64,000 bases of DNA, taken from Apostichopus japonicus. Its lineage: Eukaryota; Echinodermata; Holothuroidea; Aspidochirotida; Stichopodidae. Location of the stretch: the NCBI RefSeq assembly GCF_037975245.1, contig NC_092574.1:6874713-6938712 (forward strand), in the 5' to 3' direction. Under the pieces are notes generated by a model, which was not told the DNA's origin, did not search any database, and saw only the letters and a list, made by a program, of their open reading frames with translations. The translations under genes and the position numbers were made by a program. Of the stretch, positions 40,385 through 53,545 are shown one piece after another. The first letter of the stretch is position 1; the number at the start of each line of letters is the position of its first letter.

Positions 40385-40731
40385 AGGAAATGTCTGATGC
40401 CGGTAATCTGACCTATTTTCGAATGAGGTGTAACAGAAGTGTTAGACACCACAATGGATCCCAGAAAATACACACACAGCTTGCTACCGTCGGTAATTAG
40501 ACACTAATGTACAGTCACTACATACAGCTACGGTCAATACCTATAGGCACAGTGTACAAACGATACAGCGATGGACATCCCAGGTCCAGATAAAAGATAA
40601 CAATGTATCACGTTTCATTACTGTCTGCATTTTGTAGCGACAAGAAAAACTTAACTTGCATGCAAGCAACGGAAAGTTAACTTTTTTTCAGAGGGCGTCA
40701 CACGGTTTGGGGCGAGTCTTCAATGCATTTA
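40385..40731. repeat. Dispersed repeat copy B (empty site)
   Basis: The uninterrupted counterpart of 33503-35011. It shows the pre-insertion sequence at 40581-40595. No coding content recognised. Confidence 0.85.
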
Positions 40732-40739
40732 ATTGTTTG

Positions 40740-42285
40740 CATATAGCAGCGCGAATCGCGCAAACAGCTCTCACAATCCCGCATATTCACCGGGAACATA
40801 CCGCAAAGTTACTGGCGAATTACGGTCTCCATTAACAATTTCAGTACCAGCGACAATAACCTAAAAATCCATGCAATATACAGAAATAACATGTGCTAGA
40901 AAATTGTTGACCTACATAAATATATATATATATATATACAACTCACCGAAAACATAATTTTATTTATTTAAATTATCAATAACGTAAATATCTCGTATCT
41001 ACACGGCTTTCCTATGCATACAACGCTAGCGCTGTATAAGTCTAGCCTAGCCTAAACCTAGCGCGGTCTGCTGGCCTCTATAATCATGTTGCGTCACTTG
41101 CTATGAATGACCCAGGTCTGCAATTCTGCATGACCTTTACAATTAAACTTCATATGCCAGTCGTCTTCTCAGCTACTCCACTCATGACCATGCATAAAAA
41201 AGTTCAGTTGTTCGAGAAATGTACGGAGCGACTGCGTGGTTAACCTGAACGGCTAACTTAAAATATATGTGTGAAAGCACGTGGGCAGCTATAACTTTGT
41301 GTGTTAGCTAGAAAAATCAGTTGTTGTTGAAATAAGACTGACCAATACATACAGGCATGTTGGCACTCATTACATTATTCATAAAGAACATTACTGACAG
41401 TTTTTGGAAGCTCTCATTAGGGGCCTTCGTTCAGAGAACCCCATACATGAATCGTTTATTGCTACCCCTCCGTTACTAACAGGTGTTTCCATTAATTCCA
41501 GTGCATGATGAGAATTACTTTTGCAAAACGGTCCTCCAAGTTTCCTCGACGGCGACATAGGATTCTGCGACGGTAACAGAAATATGGTACAACGGCGCGC
41601 CATATATGCCGCAAACACAGTTACTGACATGCTCTCCACACATCTCGCTTGCTCAGCTGATACTTATGACACCTTACTCTGCATTTTATTTTTATTTCGT
41701 TTTCGCTTCCGTCTTGCCTCACACTTTGCAGTCATGCACTAGTCCAACTTGAGAGATGTATAACTGGAATTGCACACATAAGAAACAATCTACATTATTC
41801 TCAACTGTCTGCAAGCACAGCAGAGAAGAAAGGCAAATACATAATAATAAAATGCATAAAAACCTGAAATGATAGTGAAACTATATAACTGTCCTAGAAA
41901 TGAAGAATTATATGACACGGTGGTGCTTTGCAAGTGATCGAAATTACACACACAATCCTCGGTACATAGTTCGAGATTGCCTCGCTGTAGTAGAGTAACG
42001 TTATATGACGCATGTAGGTATATTTAGGTGGGTGACTATACTAAATGGCACTATAGCGACTATTTGGTGAAGCCAAAATCCTATAGGCCTCGGGAATGGG
42101 CCGCAAAATGAGCCCAGCTGTGTCAGTGACCAGCACACGGAGGATGGAATACATTACTGCATGTACCCAAACTACAAAGGTATGTTCCTCTCTAACCTCA
42201 TCGCCGCAGATGGTTGGACATTAATCCTTATATACACCACATTGATCTCACGTGTAACACCACCCGCTCACAAGCGGCCAGTGGT
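40740..42285. other. Intergenic, no gene seen
   Basis: Overlapping 75-80 aa frames occur on both strands at 41391-41742, but neither has a recognisable motif, splice support or signal peptide. Confidence 0.4.
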
Positions 42286-42295
42286 GGCGCTATAC

Positions 42296-42954
42296 CAAGG
42301 GCGGCGGAAGCACTTTTAATCTGGGGGGGGGGGGGGCACCGACATCAAAGGGCACTTTGCAGAAATTCGATTGGACTGATGCAGCCTTATATTTAGTACC
42401 CTTTAAAACTCTTATTGTATTATCTTATTTGCGTATACACGTCACTCCATCAACGCCCCCCCCCCCCTCAAGGAAAATATGCATACTAGCAATGCAATAT
42501 CCAATGTGCAAATTGGGAAACAAGGAACAAGTTTTCTTTTGAGACAAAATGAGGTGAAATCATGCTAGTTGCTAATGTAGGAATCTTCCGAATTAGAGTT
42601 TATTTCTTGTTAATATCTTAACAAATTTTTCCATTCGAAATAGCTTTGAGCTTGACCCACAGAAATTCATTAGAAGTCAGGGGCGTAGCCAGGATTTGCA
42701 AAGTTGTATGCACGACTATCTGAGCGGAGCGCCACCATCGGTTTGGCGCGGAGCGTACAAGAAAAATTTTGGTTTTACAAACCCCTCAGATGGCCGGAAA
42801 CGGCCCTTCCCGAGTGTTCATTCTGGTTCCCTGGCCTCTTGCTAACTTGAGACACCTCAATTTTTATGTAGAAAAAGGGCACATTTTTAACCTGAGGAAA
42901 AGTGGGGGGGGGGGGGGCACGTGCCCCCTGTGCCCCCCGGTTCCGCCGCCCTTG
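42296..42954. mobile_element. hAT-type MITE, 659 bp, with internal element
   Basis: Left end CAAGGGCGGCGGAAGC, right end inverted CAAGGGCGGCGGAACC. Flanked by the perfect 8-bp direct repeat CGCTATAC (42288-42295 and 42955-42962). Inside, at about 42680, starts CAGGGGCGTAGCCAGG plus the AGCGGAGCGCCACCATCGG block of the 11381/47079 family, probably a nested, right-truncated copy. Confidence 0.88.
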
Positions 42955-43853
42955 CGCTATACTCATGCAATATGATTAAAACGTAGATACAAACCCCCTT
43001 TGCACGCTCTGTAGACTACAGTGACTACGCATATAACGCCCATTAAAAGCCCCATTGACTTACACACTAAATCACAAAAGTAATGTGGTCTCTAAGTCTT
43101 GATAAAAGTTTTCACTAGCTAACGCTACCCATCACCGGATAGCTGACAAGATGGCCTTTCTTGGCACCATCAATTTTCCGTATCATGACCATGTAGATTA
43201 TTTTGCTATCCGAGCCGGAAGTTTTCGTCACTTATAAACAAACCTCTTCACTCAGTATAACAATTTTCCTACGCTGCTCCTGGGAGACCTAAAGGGGTCT
43301 AAAATTGCCTCAATTGACCCAATTTTCTCACCACATGTACTTCCATTCATGTTGTCGATCTATTGCAAAGCACCAAGGTAGCATACTCCTATTAGAGTCT
43401 ATATCCATCCGCTCGATTGTTCTCCTTCAGGAAAAGTGCCAAGAAGCAGCAGGAAACATTTGTTTGACCTGTTACCAATCATGATCTAGTTTGTTGTGGC
43501 TTGCATGTTGAAGAACATGAATGGCAGTACATGTGGTGCCAACAAAGGGTTACAAAGGGGTTAATAACTTAGCAGGTGTTTGATAAAACTTAAAGGGGTA
43601 GGCCTATATAGTAATCCATATCACTTCATGACACTAGGCCTAATGGCTTTGTACTTATCGGTTTGGTTTCCACCAGTTTTATACCTTTCCTCGTGATATA
43701 TTAATGATCCTTTGACAAATATAAATTGCTGAAGGCATGAATGTTTTTGTTTACAAATGTGCTATGAAAACATTAATGTAAATACATGGGCAATGTATAC
43801 CGTACGCTTCTGGCCACCTGATGAACAGGCATAACCTAGGCCTTGAATTAAAC

Positions 43854-44299
43854 CAAGGGTTCCCTAACTGGGGTGCATGAACCCCCAAGGGGGTGCGTGA
43901 GTCCACCCCAGGGGGTTCGTGAGACGTTTCTGAAAGTCAAAACAAAAGTTCTTTATGTTGAACTAAAATCTGATATATTATATAATTTAGTAATGTACCT
44001 ATCGCCAACTCTTCTCGCGTTCCATACGCATATGTTGCCATAGTAGTACCGTACCGTGCATGTGATAAAAAACAGGAGCATCCGTCTCATCGTGTGTGAT
44101 GGGTGATCGATGCGTGATAAAATTTGTGATATGATCTTGAAGTTTCCAAATAAATATTTGTTCATCTCTTGTTTTTTTTCCATTACAATCTTACATTATG
44201 AACTTGATCTTTTACTAAGCACTGTTACGCGTATTATAGTATAATAACTCTGACATCTGACATCCATCGTGGGGGGGATAAAGTTAGGGAAACCCCCTG
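43854..44299. mobile_element. hAT-type MITE, 446 bp
   Basis: Left end CAAGGGTTCCCTAACTGGGG, right end inverted CAGGGGGTTTCCCTAACTTT. Flanked by the perfect 8-bp direct repeat AATTAAAC (43846-43853 and 44300-44307). The left end holds GGGGGTGCGTGAGTCC-type sequence familiar from hAT elements with such ends. No transposase. Confidence 0.88.
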
Positions 44300-44830
44300 A
44301 ATTAAACAGTTTGAACTCTCTTCCTTTCTTCCATACCATATTCGGCGTAGATTCAATCAATAACAACTACGGATTCTGGTGGGCTGCCAAGCAATGCTAG
44401 GAATAAAGTAACTATATAACCTTGAACTTTACATGACCTTGTACATACACCAAAATACGTCTCACGTAAGATTTATCTTAATTGTTATAATTTTATCATA
44501 TTTAATATAAAGTATACTTTAAGAAATACTAGTGATGTCATCACTCCCTAACCATTACCATTTTCATAAATGGTTCTGTATCAGATCCAGCCATTCACAC
44601 CAAGTAAGGACAGCACAGACAAACCACAATTCCAAATCATCCTTCAATCTTAAATTCTCAAAAGCTCTCACTCCCAACAACTCAAATCTGGGAACTCGGG
44701 ACATCCTGAAACATGACAATAATTATGTCTACTATGAATATAGTTGGTAATCAAATGAATGAATAAACCAGTTATATGGTTCTTACGTCTAGGCAGCGAC
44801 CAAGACACTCAATAAAATCCCTCAATCAAA

Positions 44831-45753
44831 GAAGAATGTGTAAAAGTAAGTTGGCCTGATGTTTCGATCCTATAGCAGGATCTTCTTCAGAGGCTAAATG
44901 ACAAGTAACAGTAACAGAAGGGACAAAAACACGCACAAAATACAGACAGGTTAATGAGCATGGTGAACACTAAGACTAGTATGAGATAGGTGTAAGGGGA
45001 TGTAAGACAAAGGATGGAGAGAAGATAGAAACAGGGGAAGAGGAGAGGTATAGGAGATAAACAGTAGAGGGACAGAAAGAGGATTAAGGGAAGGGGGCAG
45101 GGAATAAACTACTGAAGGACAAAGACAGAAAGGTGTGGAGAAAAAAGGGTGGAAGAGAGCTATGAGTAGAGGAGTGACAGGAGGGGGAAGGGGAGATGGA
45201 GGTGGGGGGGGGGACAAAAGAAAAGATAGTCATGTCCTTCCTGAATGTTGAGCCCATGTGGTTGAATTGTGCGAAGGCGTTGCATCCACAGTCTCTCTCT
45301 CTGCTGATTCGTATTAGGTCAGGGCGGCTACCTAAGGTTTCAATCCCCTGTATGGGACATGTCATTAATGATATGGTTGGGAAGGTTGAAGTGTTCTCAA
45401 ACCGGGGTCTCAGTCTTCATGTTGTTGACTGTGGATCTGTGACCATATATAATCGCTTCTTGAGGGTGGTTTTGGTTTCGCCAACATACTGGATGCCGCA
45501 AACTCTACAAGAGATCAGATATGATGACATTAGTGGTTGTGCAAGTGATGTGACCCTTAGTCTTGTGTGTGAGTTGCATGCTGTGGCTGGTGATGGAATT
45601 GGATTCAGCAATGTGGTGGCTGCAGACGAAGTACGATCACATTTAAATGTACTATGATGAATGTGTATAGGGTTAGAGGTTAGGGGTGGAACAGCAACAC
45701 GCACAAGAAGGTCTCGTAGGATGCGTGGTTGTCGGTCGAGTCCAAGCACCATA
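44831..45753 (-). mobile_element. Penelope-like retroelement fragment, GIY-YIG region, broken
   Basis: On the minus strand a frame from about 45753 to 45417 contains SSYLISCRVCGIQYVGETKT, the start of the GIY-YIG endonuclease domain that ends Penelope-like retroelement proteins. It stops early; the continuation (ISRERDCGCNAFAQFNHMGS, 45300 to 45240) lies in another frame and matches the usual R-x-R-E-x-x-W-I-x-x-L-x-T-L-x-P-x-G pattern in degraded form. Downstream, at 44890-44861, is the terminal motif CTGAAGAAGATCC-loop-GGATCGAAAC. No reverse transcriptase part remains, so this is a 5'-truncated, frameshifted copy. Confidence 0.75.
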
Positions 45754-45759
45754 CGAGAG

Positions 45760-47070
45760 ACGAATTAACAAAGTACATGGAACCCCGGTAAACTTGTGTA
45801 CCTTCCAATTCACATACACAATCATAAATAAAAACTGATTAATGCAGCAAACCCAATTCCTCTCCTATCATCGTTTTTGAGATTCGACTTCACCACGACA
45901 GGAGCATAGTAATCCCCAAAATAGTAGAATAATTACAAAATGAGACAAAATTCACAAACAAATGTCGCGCGCATATTTTATAACACAGCAGAACTATAGA
46001 ACACTTACAGGTTTCAACCCAGACCAAAAAAATTGACAATTCAAGACCTTCATACGGAAGCTTAAAAGTGCCATCAACATAAGAAAACTTTGCCACAATA
46101 AGTCAACATTTTTCATTAAATTGTTTAGATAACAAGATAATATCAAAAATCAGAAAAATGATGGATTGCTCAGTTGCTTTAACTGAGCAATTGAACATTT
46201 TTCTGCAAAATGTTTAATTGACAACTTGAGATCTCGTCAATTTAACATTTTTTTTTCTGAAAAATGTTCAATTGTTCAACAAAAGAATGCTGGCTACACC
46301 ACTGGAGTAGGCCTAGCACAATGAAATGCTAAAGGATCGAAAACTGATGCGGATTCGTCATGTTAGTTTTACGAAACGTTTTACTTTACATAAGTACTCC
46401 TCCTGTACTTTAAATGGAGTACAAAGTATACGAATACTTTAGCATATGTGTCCGAGTATTGAATGACGTGTACAAATACTTTAGCGTCCGAACGAGTACT
46501 TGCGAATAGGTACTCGCGAGTAGGCTACTAGAGTACCGAGTAATTCACTGCATGCGAGTACTACATCACTGCTGTTTTGCCCCTCTCTTTGAACTCCATG
46601 CGTAGCCACGAAACACATCTAATGTTGGTACCTGTAATTAATCAGTGTACAATATCCAGAACCGTATAAACGATTTTGGCAATATCATAGATGAATCATG
46701 CTTTCCACGTTATGTTTTGTGTCTGGTCATATCGTGTTTGTAATATGTTCCGTGAAACTTAAAACTTAGCATCATCATTATTATTTAAGTAAAAGACTTC
46801 GGCTGTCTGGACGTTAATCTTGAACAAAATTGCAACCCCATATCTCCTCTTACACGACATGAAGTGGCTAGCTCTAATCCTCAAAGTGAGTCATATATCG
46901 ATTGAGACATTTGTTAAAATACACAACTGTAAATCCCAATGTGCATAACTACTTTTAATAGTGACAGTAAATACTTAGTGTTATTCGAGCAAGAGTGACC
47001 ACGATCTCACTTTATAGCATATTTCGGGCCAATACTGACGACCTTGTATGACGCGTATAACGATATTACC
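45760..47070. other. Intergenic, one possible hAT end
   Basis: At 46552-46574 GAGTACTACATCACTGC is, inverted, GCAGTGATGTAGTACTC, resembling a hAT end; no partner was found. No gene seen. Confidence 0.35.
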
Positions 47071-47078
47071 ACATTCTG

Positions 47079-48407
47079 CAGGGGCGTATCCAGGATTTTC
47101 CAATAGGGGGGCGCCAGGCATGAATGATCGCCGTCCTTGGGGATGGGTCTAAGGGGAGGGGTGTACAATTTTTGCTTTCAAAGAAGGGCTGAAATGCAAA
47201 ATGGTGTCATATGCATGGGCGGCGATCCGTACTTCCGAGTGGGGGGGGGGGGGGATATGACCTTGTTGACTATCTAAGCGTAGCGCCACCATGAGTTGGC
47301 GCGAAGCGTACAAGAAAATTTTGGGATTAACAAACCCTCTAGATGGCCGGAAACGGCACTTCCCGAGGTTTCCAAGCGGCATATACCCAACTTTAAAATA
47401 GGGATGTCATGTCCGAAATATCTCATAATCAGGATCCAAAATACTTTTTTTTTTAATTTCGGGTGTTATTTTGGGAAAATTGCCCCTGTCAATCTTGTTT
47501 CAGGCCCAACGTTAGAATGTTCGAGAGCTCTGTTATATTATTCGATGAAGAAAATGGCCTCATGCAGGCTATTATAGGCCTATACACATGCAATACACAA
47601 TTACACATAGTTACATTCCTAGGTACCGATTGCTAGGGCATCCAGGTGAAACGTGTATTAAGCATTACCCTGGTTACATGAGATTCTCAGCTGTTCGAGG
47701 GAACATGTACGTGTGTAGGCCTACTATAGGGCCTATATGAATACTATGAGGGTGCATATATGTACTATATCAATACCGTGGGCGCAATAATACATTTTGT
47801 TGTTATAGGGCCAATGAAGCCTACAGTCAACTATTTTTGCTTTATAAAGACGCTTTATTTGAAAAGATCGCACTGCGTTTATGGTAGGCGAGAAATGAAG
47901 CTAAAAAAGAGCCGTACATTAACGAAGATGCATAAATGTAGGCATGAAAATATTCTTATCCGTGGCATTTGGTGGGGGGGGGGGGATATGGTGCATTACA
48001 TCCCCTCCACCCATTTTCATGGGGGGATATATCCCCCCTCCACCCAGGATCGCCGCCCATGGCCATATGTGATCCATTTTTCGACCTTAATAATAAGCAA
48101 CATTTCCAGTAAATATGGACACAAAATGCACAATTTAGTATGGCTGGCATGTCATTTAGTGTTTATAGTGATAATACCAACACAATTACCATCTATGTTT
48201 CTAAAACTATTATGCCGCCGAACTTCGCCAGAACCTTTTTTTGGCAAACAAAAAATAAAGCATACGGGAGGGGGGGGGGGGGTTGAGCGATCACCGACAT
48301 CTCACATAAAGGTCGTCATCAATTTTTTTTTTTTTTTTTCTTTTTTTTGGTGACGGCCAATAGGGGGGGCGCGCGCCTGTTGCGCCCCCCCCCTGGATAC
48401 GCCCCTG
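47079..48407. mobile_element. DNA transposon, CAGGGGCGTATCCAGG ends, 5-bp target duplication
   Basis: Left end CAGGGGCGTATCCAGGATTT and right end inverted CAGGGGCGTATCCAGGGGGG. Flanked by the direct repeat TTCTG (47074-47078 and 48408-48412). CCAATAGGGGGG occurs near both ends in direct orientation. The AGCGTAGCGCCACCATGAG...AAGCGTACAAGAAAA block is at about 47277-47320. The 1.33-kb interior lacks a transposase; frames there carry no recognised domain. Confidence 0.72.
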
Positions 48408-48412
48408 TTCTG

Positions 48413-50820
48413 AATAATATCGGTGTTTGATCGTTTTACTTGATTTTGTATAGGATCCAACTAAACTAGTGCATTCATAATTTAAAACAAACTAAGGGAA
48501 ACGCATACACCCCAGCTGTCCCCTCCGAGGCTATGCCTTAATTGTGTCTACGCCCATTAACTTCATCCTAGTCCACCCATACCATTAAGCCATGCTTAGT
48601 GCCTGATGTGTTCTCCCCCCCCCCCCCCCTCCCCTCCCCACTTGGATGGCCTTTGCTTCAGCAAACTAATCGACCTTTAGAGATATGAACCACTGTGTCC
48701 TCTGCATGTACCGCGCCCCTTTATTGAGGGAATTCACCTAAATTGTTTGTTGTAAAAGTACTAGACTGCCCATCCTCGTTACGTCATCATGTATGATGCA
48801 TACGATCTGTGTGAAGTGCATTGCAGTATCGTACTGAACCCACACAATACAGTGGCACAGCGCTATGCATAATTTGCCAAACTGTCTGATTTGTTTGCTA
48901 AAAATGGAGCAAGGGCTCGTATGTTCAACTGCCCTCTGCCATCCGTCTAGCGTATGAATCACGCTTGAATCACTTCAGACGGACTGAGAACATAACCGAT
49001 CGTTCTTCTTTGTATTCTTTTGGAATATTTGCATCTTGATCACTTTATAAATCTTTTACGAATGCGACAATTTTAGTGATTTTACAGTATTTGCAATCTG
49101 CAACTCCGTCTGGAGGGTTCCTTTTTAATATCCTAACATTGAAGTAAACATAATAATATAACATTAGGCTCTTCACCCTGTACCTCAGCTGAGTACGGCC
49201 ACATACATAGGCCTAGCCTAGTATTGGCATACGTGATACTACTTTGATTGCCCAGCTTTGTATTAACTTGGTAGAGGTGTCCATCTATTTACCTGAAGGT
49301 AAGAAGATCAATCATTAATTTAATTGTGTTTATTATTTATGTAAGAGAAGAGTAGGCTAAAAGCAACTACTAGTAGGCGCTTGGTGGGCTCATAAGTCAT
49401 ATTAATTGATGCACTTAAGGATTTGATCAAAGATGTTTGTCAAGGAAAAATTCAAATCACTCAACTGTTTGTGTTTTTCATATGTGAAGTTCCTCAGAAA
49501 TGTAATGATCCCAAAATATTTAAGGTTCTGTGCTTATGCACTGTACAATTAAGCAGAATTTGACCACAAAATGTTTGCCGTGTCAAGTTCTTTCATACCT
49601 CTAAATTGACACATTTGTCGATAAGCTTACTGTAGTGTAGGCCTTAGTATACATCCATTGACTTTGGATGCTGTTTGCTATGCTCTGAGCCTCTAAGCTC
49701 AGACAGGTCAGGTCCCAGAGAGTAGTGGTATCACATTGATGTAATGTTGGTTACTTTTAGGGTGCAAGATTTGCAAATGACCAAAAAACCTGCAAAACTG
49801 GGGGGGAGGGTATTAAAAGCATATATAAAGATAAACACAATTTGGTCAGCAAATAGCTGGAATGGATTCAAGCTCATGAAATATGTAATTCTGCTTGACT
49901 GCAAAAAGTTTAGCTGGCCTGCTGTATCGTTCCTAGTAATATTTGAAGGTGTGTCAATTACGAGGGTGCGTCAATTAAGAAGCCTTTACTATATACTAGT
50001 AGTAAATAAGCCTTTCACAAATCACACAAGCCAAGGGGATAGAACTGCCTAACAAGTAACAATAATCCTAGCATAGACCATGGTAATTGGGCTATGGAGG
50101 TTATGGAGGGGTTGGTAAACTGGTTTGATATTTAAACAGAGCTCTGTGTGTGTTTGCAAAGCCAAAGTCTGCTATCATCATTTTGGCGTAATTTCAGTTC
50201 AATAGCAAGAAAAACATCATTTGTGACTTTACAGGTCATGACATATTATTGAAATAGAAGTTTAATAAAGATATGATCATTGGAATAGAAGTTTAATAAA
50301 TATGATAATTGGAATAGAAGTTTAATAAAGATGTTTGCTAGTCTACCTTTCCAAACAAAGCTCACTGTTTTAGCCCTCCGTCCTTCAAAACTACTACTTT
50401 AGGCCTACAAAACTGGTACTACAAAACTGTATCGAGACCTAGTCGATAAATATATGAAAGTTCCAATTGAAATTGTAAATAAGACACTTCCCATATTGTT
50501 ATCAGGTTCACACTCAATGTTTGCACGATTGGGATAATAATAAACCTATGTGACACATTCATTTGGAACAAAAGACTAGTTATTGCATACTGTTATAAAT
50601 ATTCATCATATCCCTGTCTTGACTACCATAAGGAAGAACACATGCTTATATTTCTCTTCACCCTGCTGTGCAGCAAACTCTAGTAACAGCTAATATTTAG
50701 AAACATGAAAGTCCTCAAATACTTTTATTTTGTTATAATTTGATATACTTCTCTCTAAACAGTCAATATCAGAATATATGAGTTGTGGTAACAAATGGTT
50801 GTGCAAAGAAACTCCAGGTC
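48413..50820. other. Intergenic, no gene seen
   Basis: Contains a C-run at 48615 and three near-identical 33-36 bp units of GGAATAGAAGTTTAATAAAG type at about 50250-50331. No supported exon. Confidence 0.45.
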
Positions 50821-50830
50821 TATTCATAGG

Positions 50831-51452
50831 CAGGGGCGTAGGAAGCGGGGGGGGGGTGTGGGGGGGTGTCACACCCCCCAATAATTTGGTCGCTGTCGGA
50901 AAATTTTGGGTCTGTCGGCAAAAGGAGAAAAGGTGAAGAGAGCGGAAGGGGAAGAAAGAAGGAAAGCTGAATAGAGAAAAGGAGAACGGGACCTTCTTCC
51001 GTGCCCAGTTTGACTTAAAATATGCACCAGATTGCATCTAAGGACGTTTCAAAACTAAAAATTTTCCAAAGGGGAGGGGTAGACCCCTTACACTTAGACC
51101 CCTCCCCCATTTCAGTCACCACTTCCAGATCCGTCGGCAAATCAAATTTGATTTAAAATATGCACCAGATTGCATCTAACGACGTTTCAAAACTAAAAAT
51201 TTTCCAAAGGGGAGGGGGAGACCCCCTACCCCATTTCAGTCACCACTTCCAGATCCGTCGGCAAATCAAATTTGACTTAAAATATGCACCAGATTGCATC
51301 TAAGGACGTTTCAAAACTAAAAATTTTCAAAAGGGGAGGGGGACACCCCCTCCTCTTAGACCCCTCCCCCATTTCAGTCACCAATTCCAGATCCGTCGGC
51401 AAATCAAATTCTCCACACCCCCCCCAACAAAAACCCCTTCGCTACGCCCCTG
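50831..51452. mobile_element. hAT-type MITE, 622 bp, with three internal tandem units
   Basis: Left end CAGGGGCGTAGGAAGC, right end inverted CAGGGGCGTAGCGAAG. Flanked by the perfect 8-bp direct repeat TTCATAGG (50823-50830 and 51453-51460). Three tandem units of about 122-139 bp start near 51009, 51148 and 51270 with TTAAAATATGCACCAGATTG and end at CCGTCGGCAAATCAAA. Their near-identity implies recent amplification. Confidence 0.92.
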
Positions 51453-51460
51453 TTCATAGG

Positions 51461-53515
51461 TCATCTTAATTGCTCCCTTGTGAGTCAAATCATTGTCACC
51501 CATGCTCAATGATCAAAAGTCAGTGTTCTGCCACCTCTTCAAGGCATTCTTTATTAATTATACATTGAATTGTACAATTGCACATTCCTGGATAATTAGG
51601 AGAGTCAGAAACTTCCAGAAAGTAATCAATTTGGGGTCGGTACTGAGGACCTATTTAATAAACAGACAGCAACATTGAATGCCAAAGAAATATACCAGAT
51701 ATGAATAGTTTGAAGGATTTAATTATTAACTTTAGAGTTAAAATCAATACAGCTTATTAATTAAATCTGATAACATTCTTCTAACCACCCATCAGCATAG
51801 TCAATGCAAACTTGTACTTCTTGCACAGTAGTTGGTTTGTCTAAACTTGACTGAAGTCATGAAGTAAATTAAAACGTTTGCTTGCTATGACCTTAATACG
51901 AATGTTGGCACGTTATTAAATATACGAACAATTACATTGCCTTACTTTTAATGGCAAGTACATATTAAAACAAACTTGTCATTTTTGGGGACTTTTCTAC
52001 TTTAATAGGGTTTGTGATAGATTGTACTCTGTAATATATTTATTGAGGCCAAAAATTGTGACAGTCTGATAAATACAGTCTTTCATGAGCATATCCAAAT
52101 GAACACTTGAAGTCACAGTACATGTACGTATACTGTACTGCATGGTATAAAGGATTTAATGAAAGATGGCATTGTGGCATCATTTATTCACCTGGTGACT
52201 CACTATAAATGCTGCTTATCCTAACACTGATAGAGCTTTGCATCTCTGACAAAACTTGAGGTTACACTTTGTACCTCAAAGACTACTGTATGTAGATAAA
52301 AGACTTATGTCTTGATTATGTATTAAGATATACATGTGTCATGTGTGTAATATTTGAAGTGATTTGAAAGTGACATTGTACTCTGAGATAAGATTCATGT
52401 AGAATGGTTTCAACACTGACCTGTAACTACAACATGTACATAAGTAACAGGCATTTGATGAACGATATTAAACCATTCTTATAGATCATGGGTACAGAGA
52501 TATTATTATTTAACGAATTGACTGACCACGAGCTGCATAAGTAATGGAGCATTTTAGCTGGAAAGCAATTTTTTCGGGATAACTAAAAAATAATAATCGC
52601 AAGTGGCTTTTAACTAAACGTTCCAAATGCAATCAAATTGCGCATATCGCGCAATCTCGCGGCTATGGGCCTGCATAATAGATCTAGTAGAAGTGAAAAC
52701 TGTTTAAGAGCTAAATTGGATATTTATATGGTCTGATCTAATAGAGGTGGAGAGCAAACATAAGCAGCAGTGGCAGTGCGATGATAGTTGTGATGTTAAA
52801 TATATACATGAAGTTATTAACAAGTTAATGAAAGAAACAAAAGCAAATAGAAATTATTGAGGAAGGTTGTGTGGTCCCTTAAACCTTACACCTATTTGAA
52901 CATGAACACATTATCAGTGGAGAATATAATTAATTTATTATAGCATCCAGTATGTAATTTCCTCACGATACACGAGGGTAAACATTTTTTCCTGGGTACC
53001 CGGATACCCGACGGGTCATGGCTCTCGGGGACCCGGTTCCCGATTTTTGTACCCGTTTTAACACTAGTACTAACGGTAAGATGTGGAGATAAGGCAAGGA
53101 TTACACATAGCAGATTAGCAGTGCTACTCAAGGAAACTGAAACTTATCAGTTGCTTCGGTACAGTAACATTGTCCTGACACAGACAGGCAAGAGCGTTCG
53201 GTTGAAAACATTGTTACTGTACATGTTACTATGTTAGCTTTTAGCAATATTGTAACATATACAGAGCTACAGCAGTGACGTGTGAGGATCTTTCCTGTTT
53301 TACTTATTTTGAGATTCTTTTTGGTTTTTTTGGATGATATCAGGAGATAGATTGAGGATTTATTGAATAATTCTTCCTCACAGAAAACATGACTGTATAA
53401 ATGTACGTAGTAGATCAGATGACTTTTAATGGGATAATTTTGCATTCTCTGGATGATGATCCCAATATCATGGGGAATTTTACCAAATAACCTTTCTGCT
53501 TTTTCATTTCCTGAC
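51461..53515. other. 5' flank of the JIP gene, no gene seen
   Basis: AT-rich sequence without a coding exon. At 52990-53060 repeated GGTACCCGG/GACCCGG motifs suggest a transposon end. The pyrimidine tract and CAG at 53523-53530 could be an acceptor for the first coding exon of the JIP gene. Confidence 0.4.
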
Positions 53516-53545
53516 TAGTAATTTGAACAGTTGAAAGGAGTCTTA

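Noticed and set aside
41391-41742. Overlapping 73-82 aa frames on opposite strands
   Set aside because: No motif, signal peptide, promoter or splice signal favours either strand.
45417-45752. GIY-YIG frame as a working endonuclease
   Set aside because: The domain is cut after its first third and continues in another frame; the reverse transcriptase is missing.
47760-48353. 197-aa frame
   Set aside because: It lies inside the 47079-48407 transposon, crosses a G-run and a T-run, and has no recognisable domain.
53531-53545. Upstream non-ATG start for the JIP protein (TTG at 53531)
   Set aside because: ATG at 53546 is in frame, and the segment before it lies between a stop and a likely splice acceptor.
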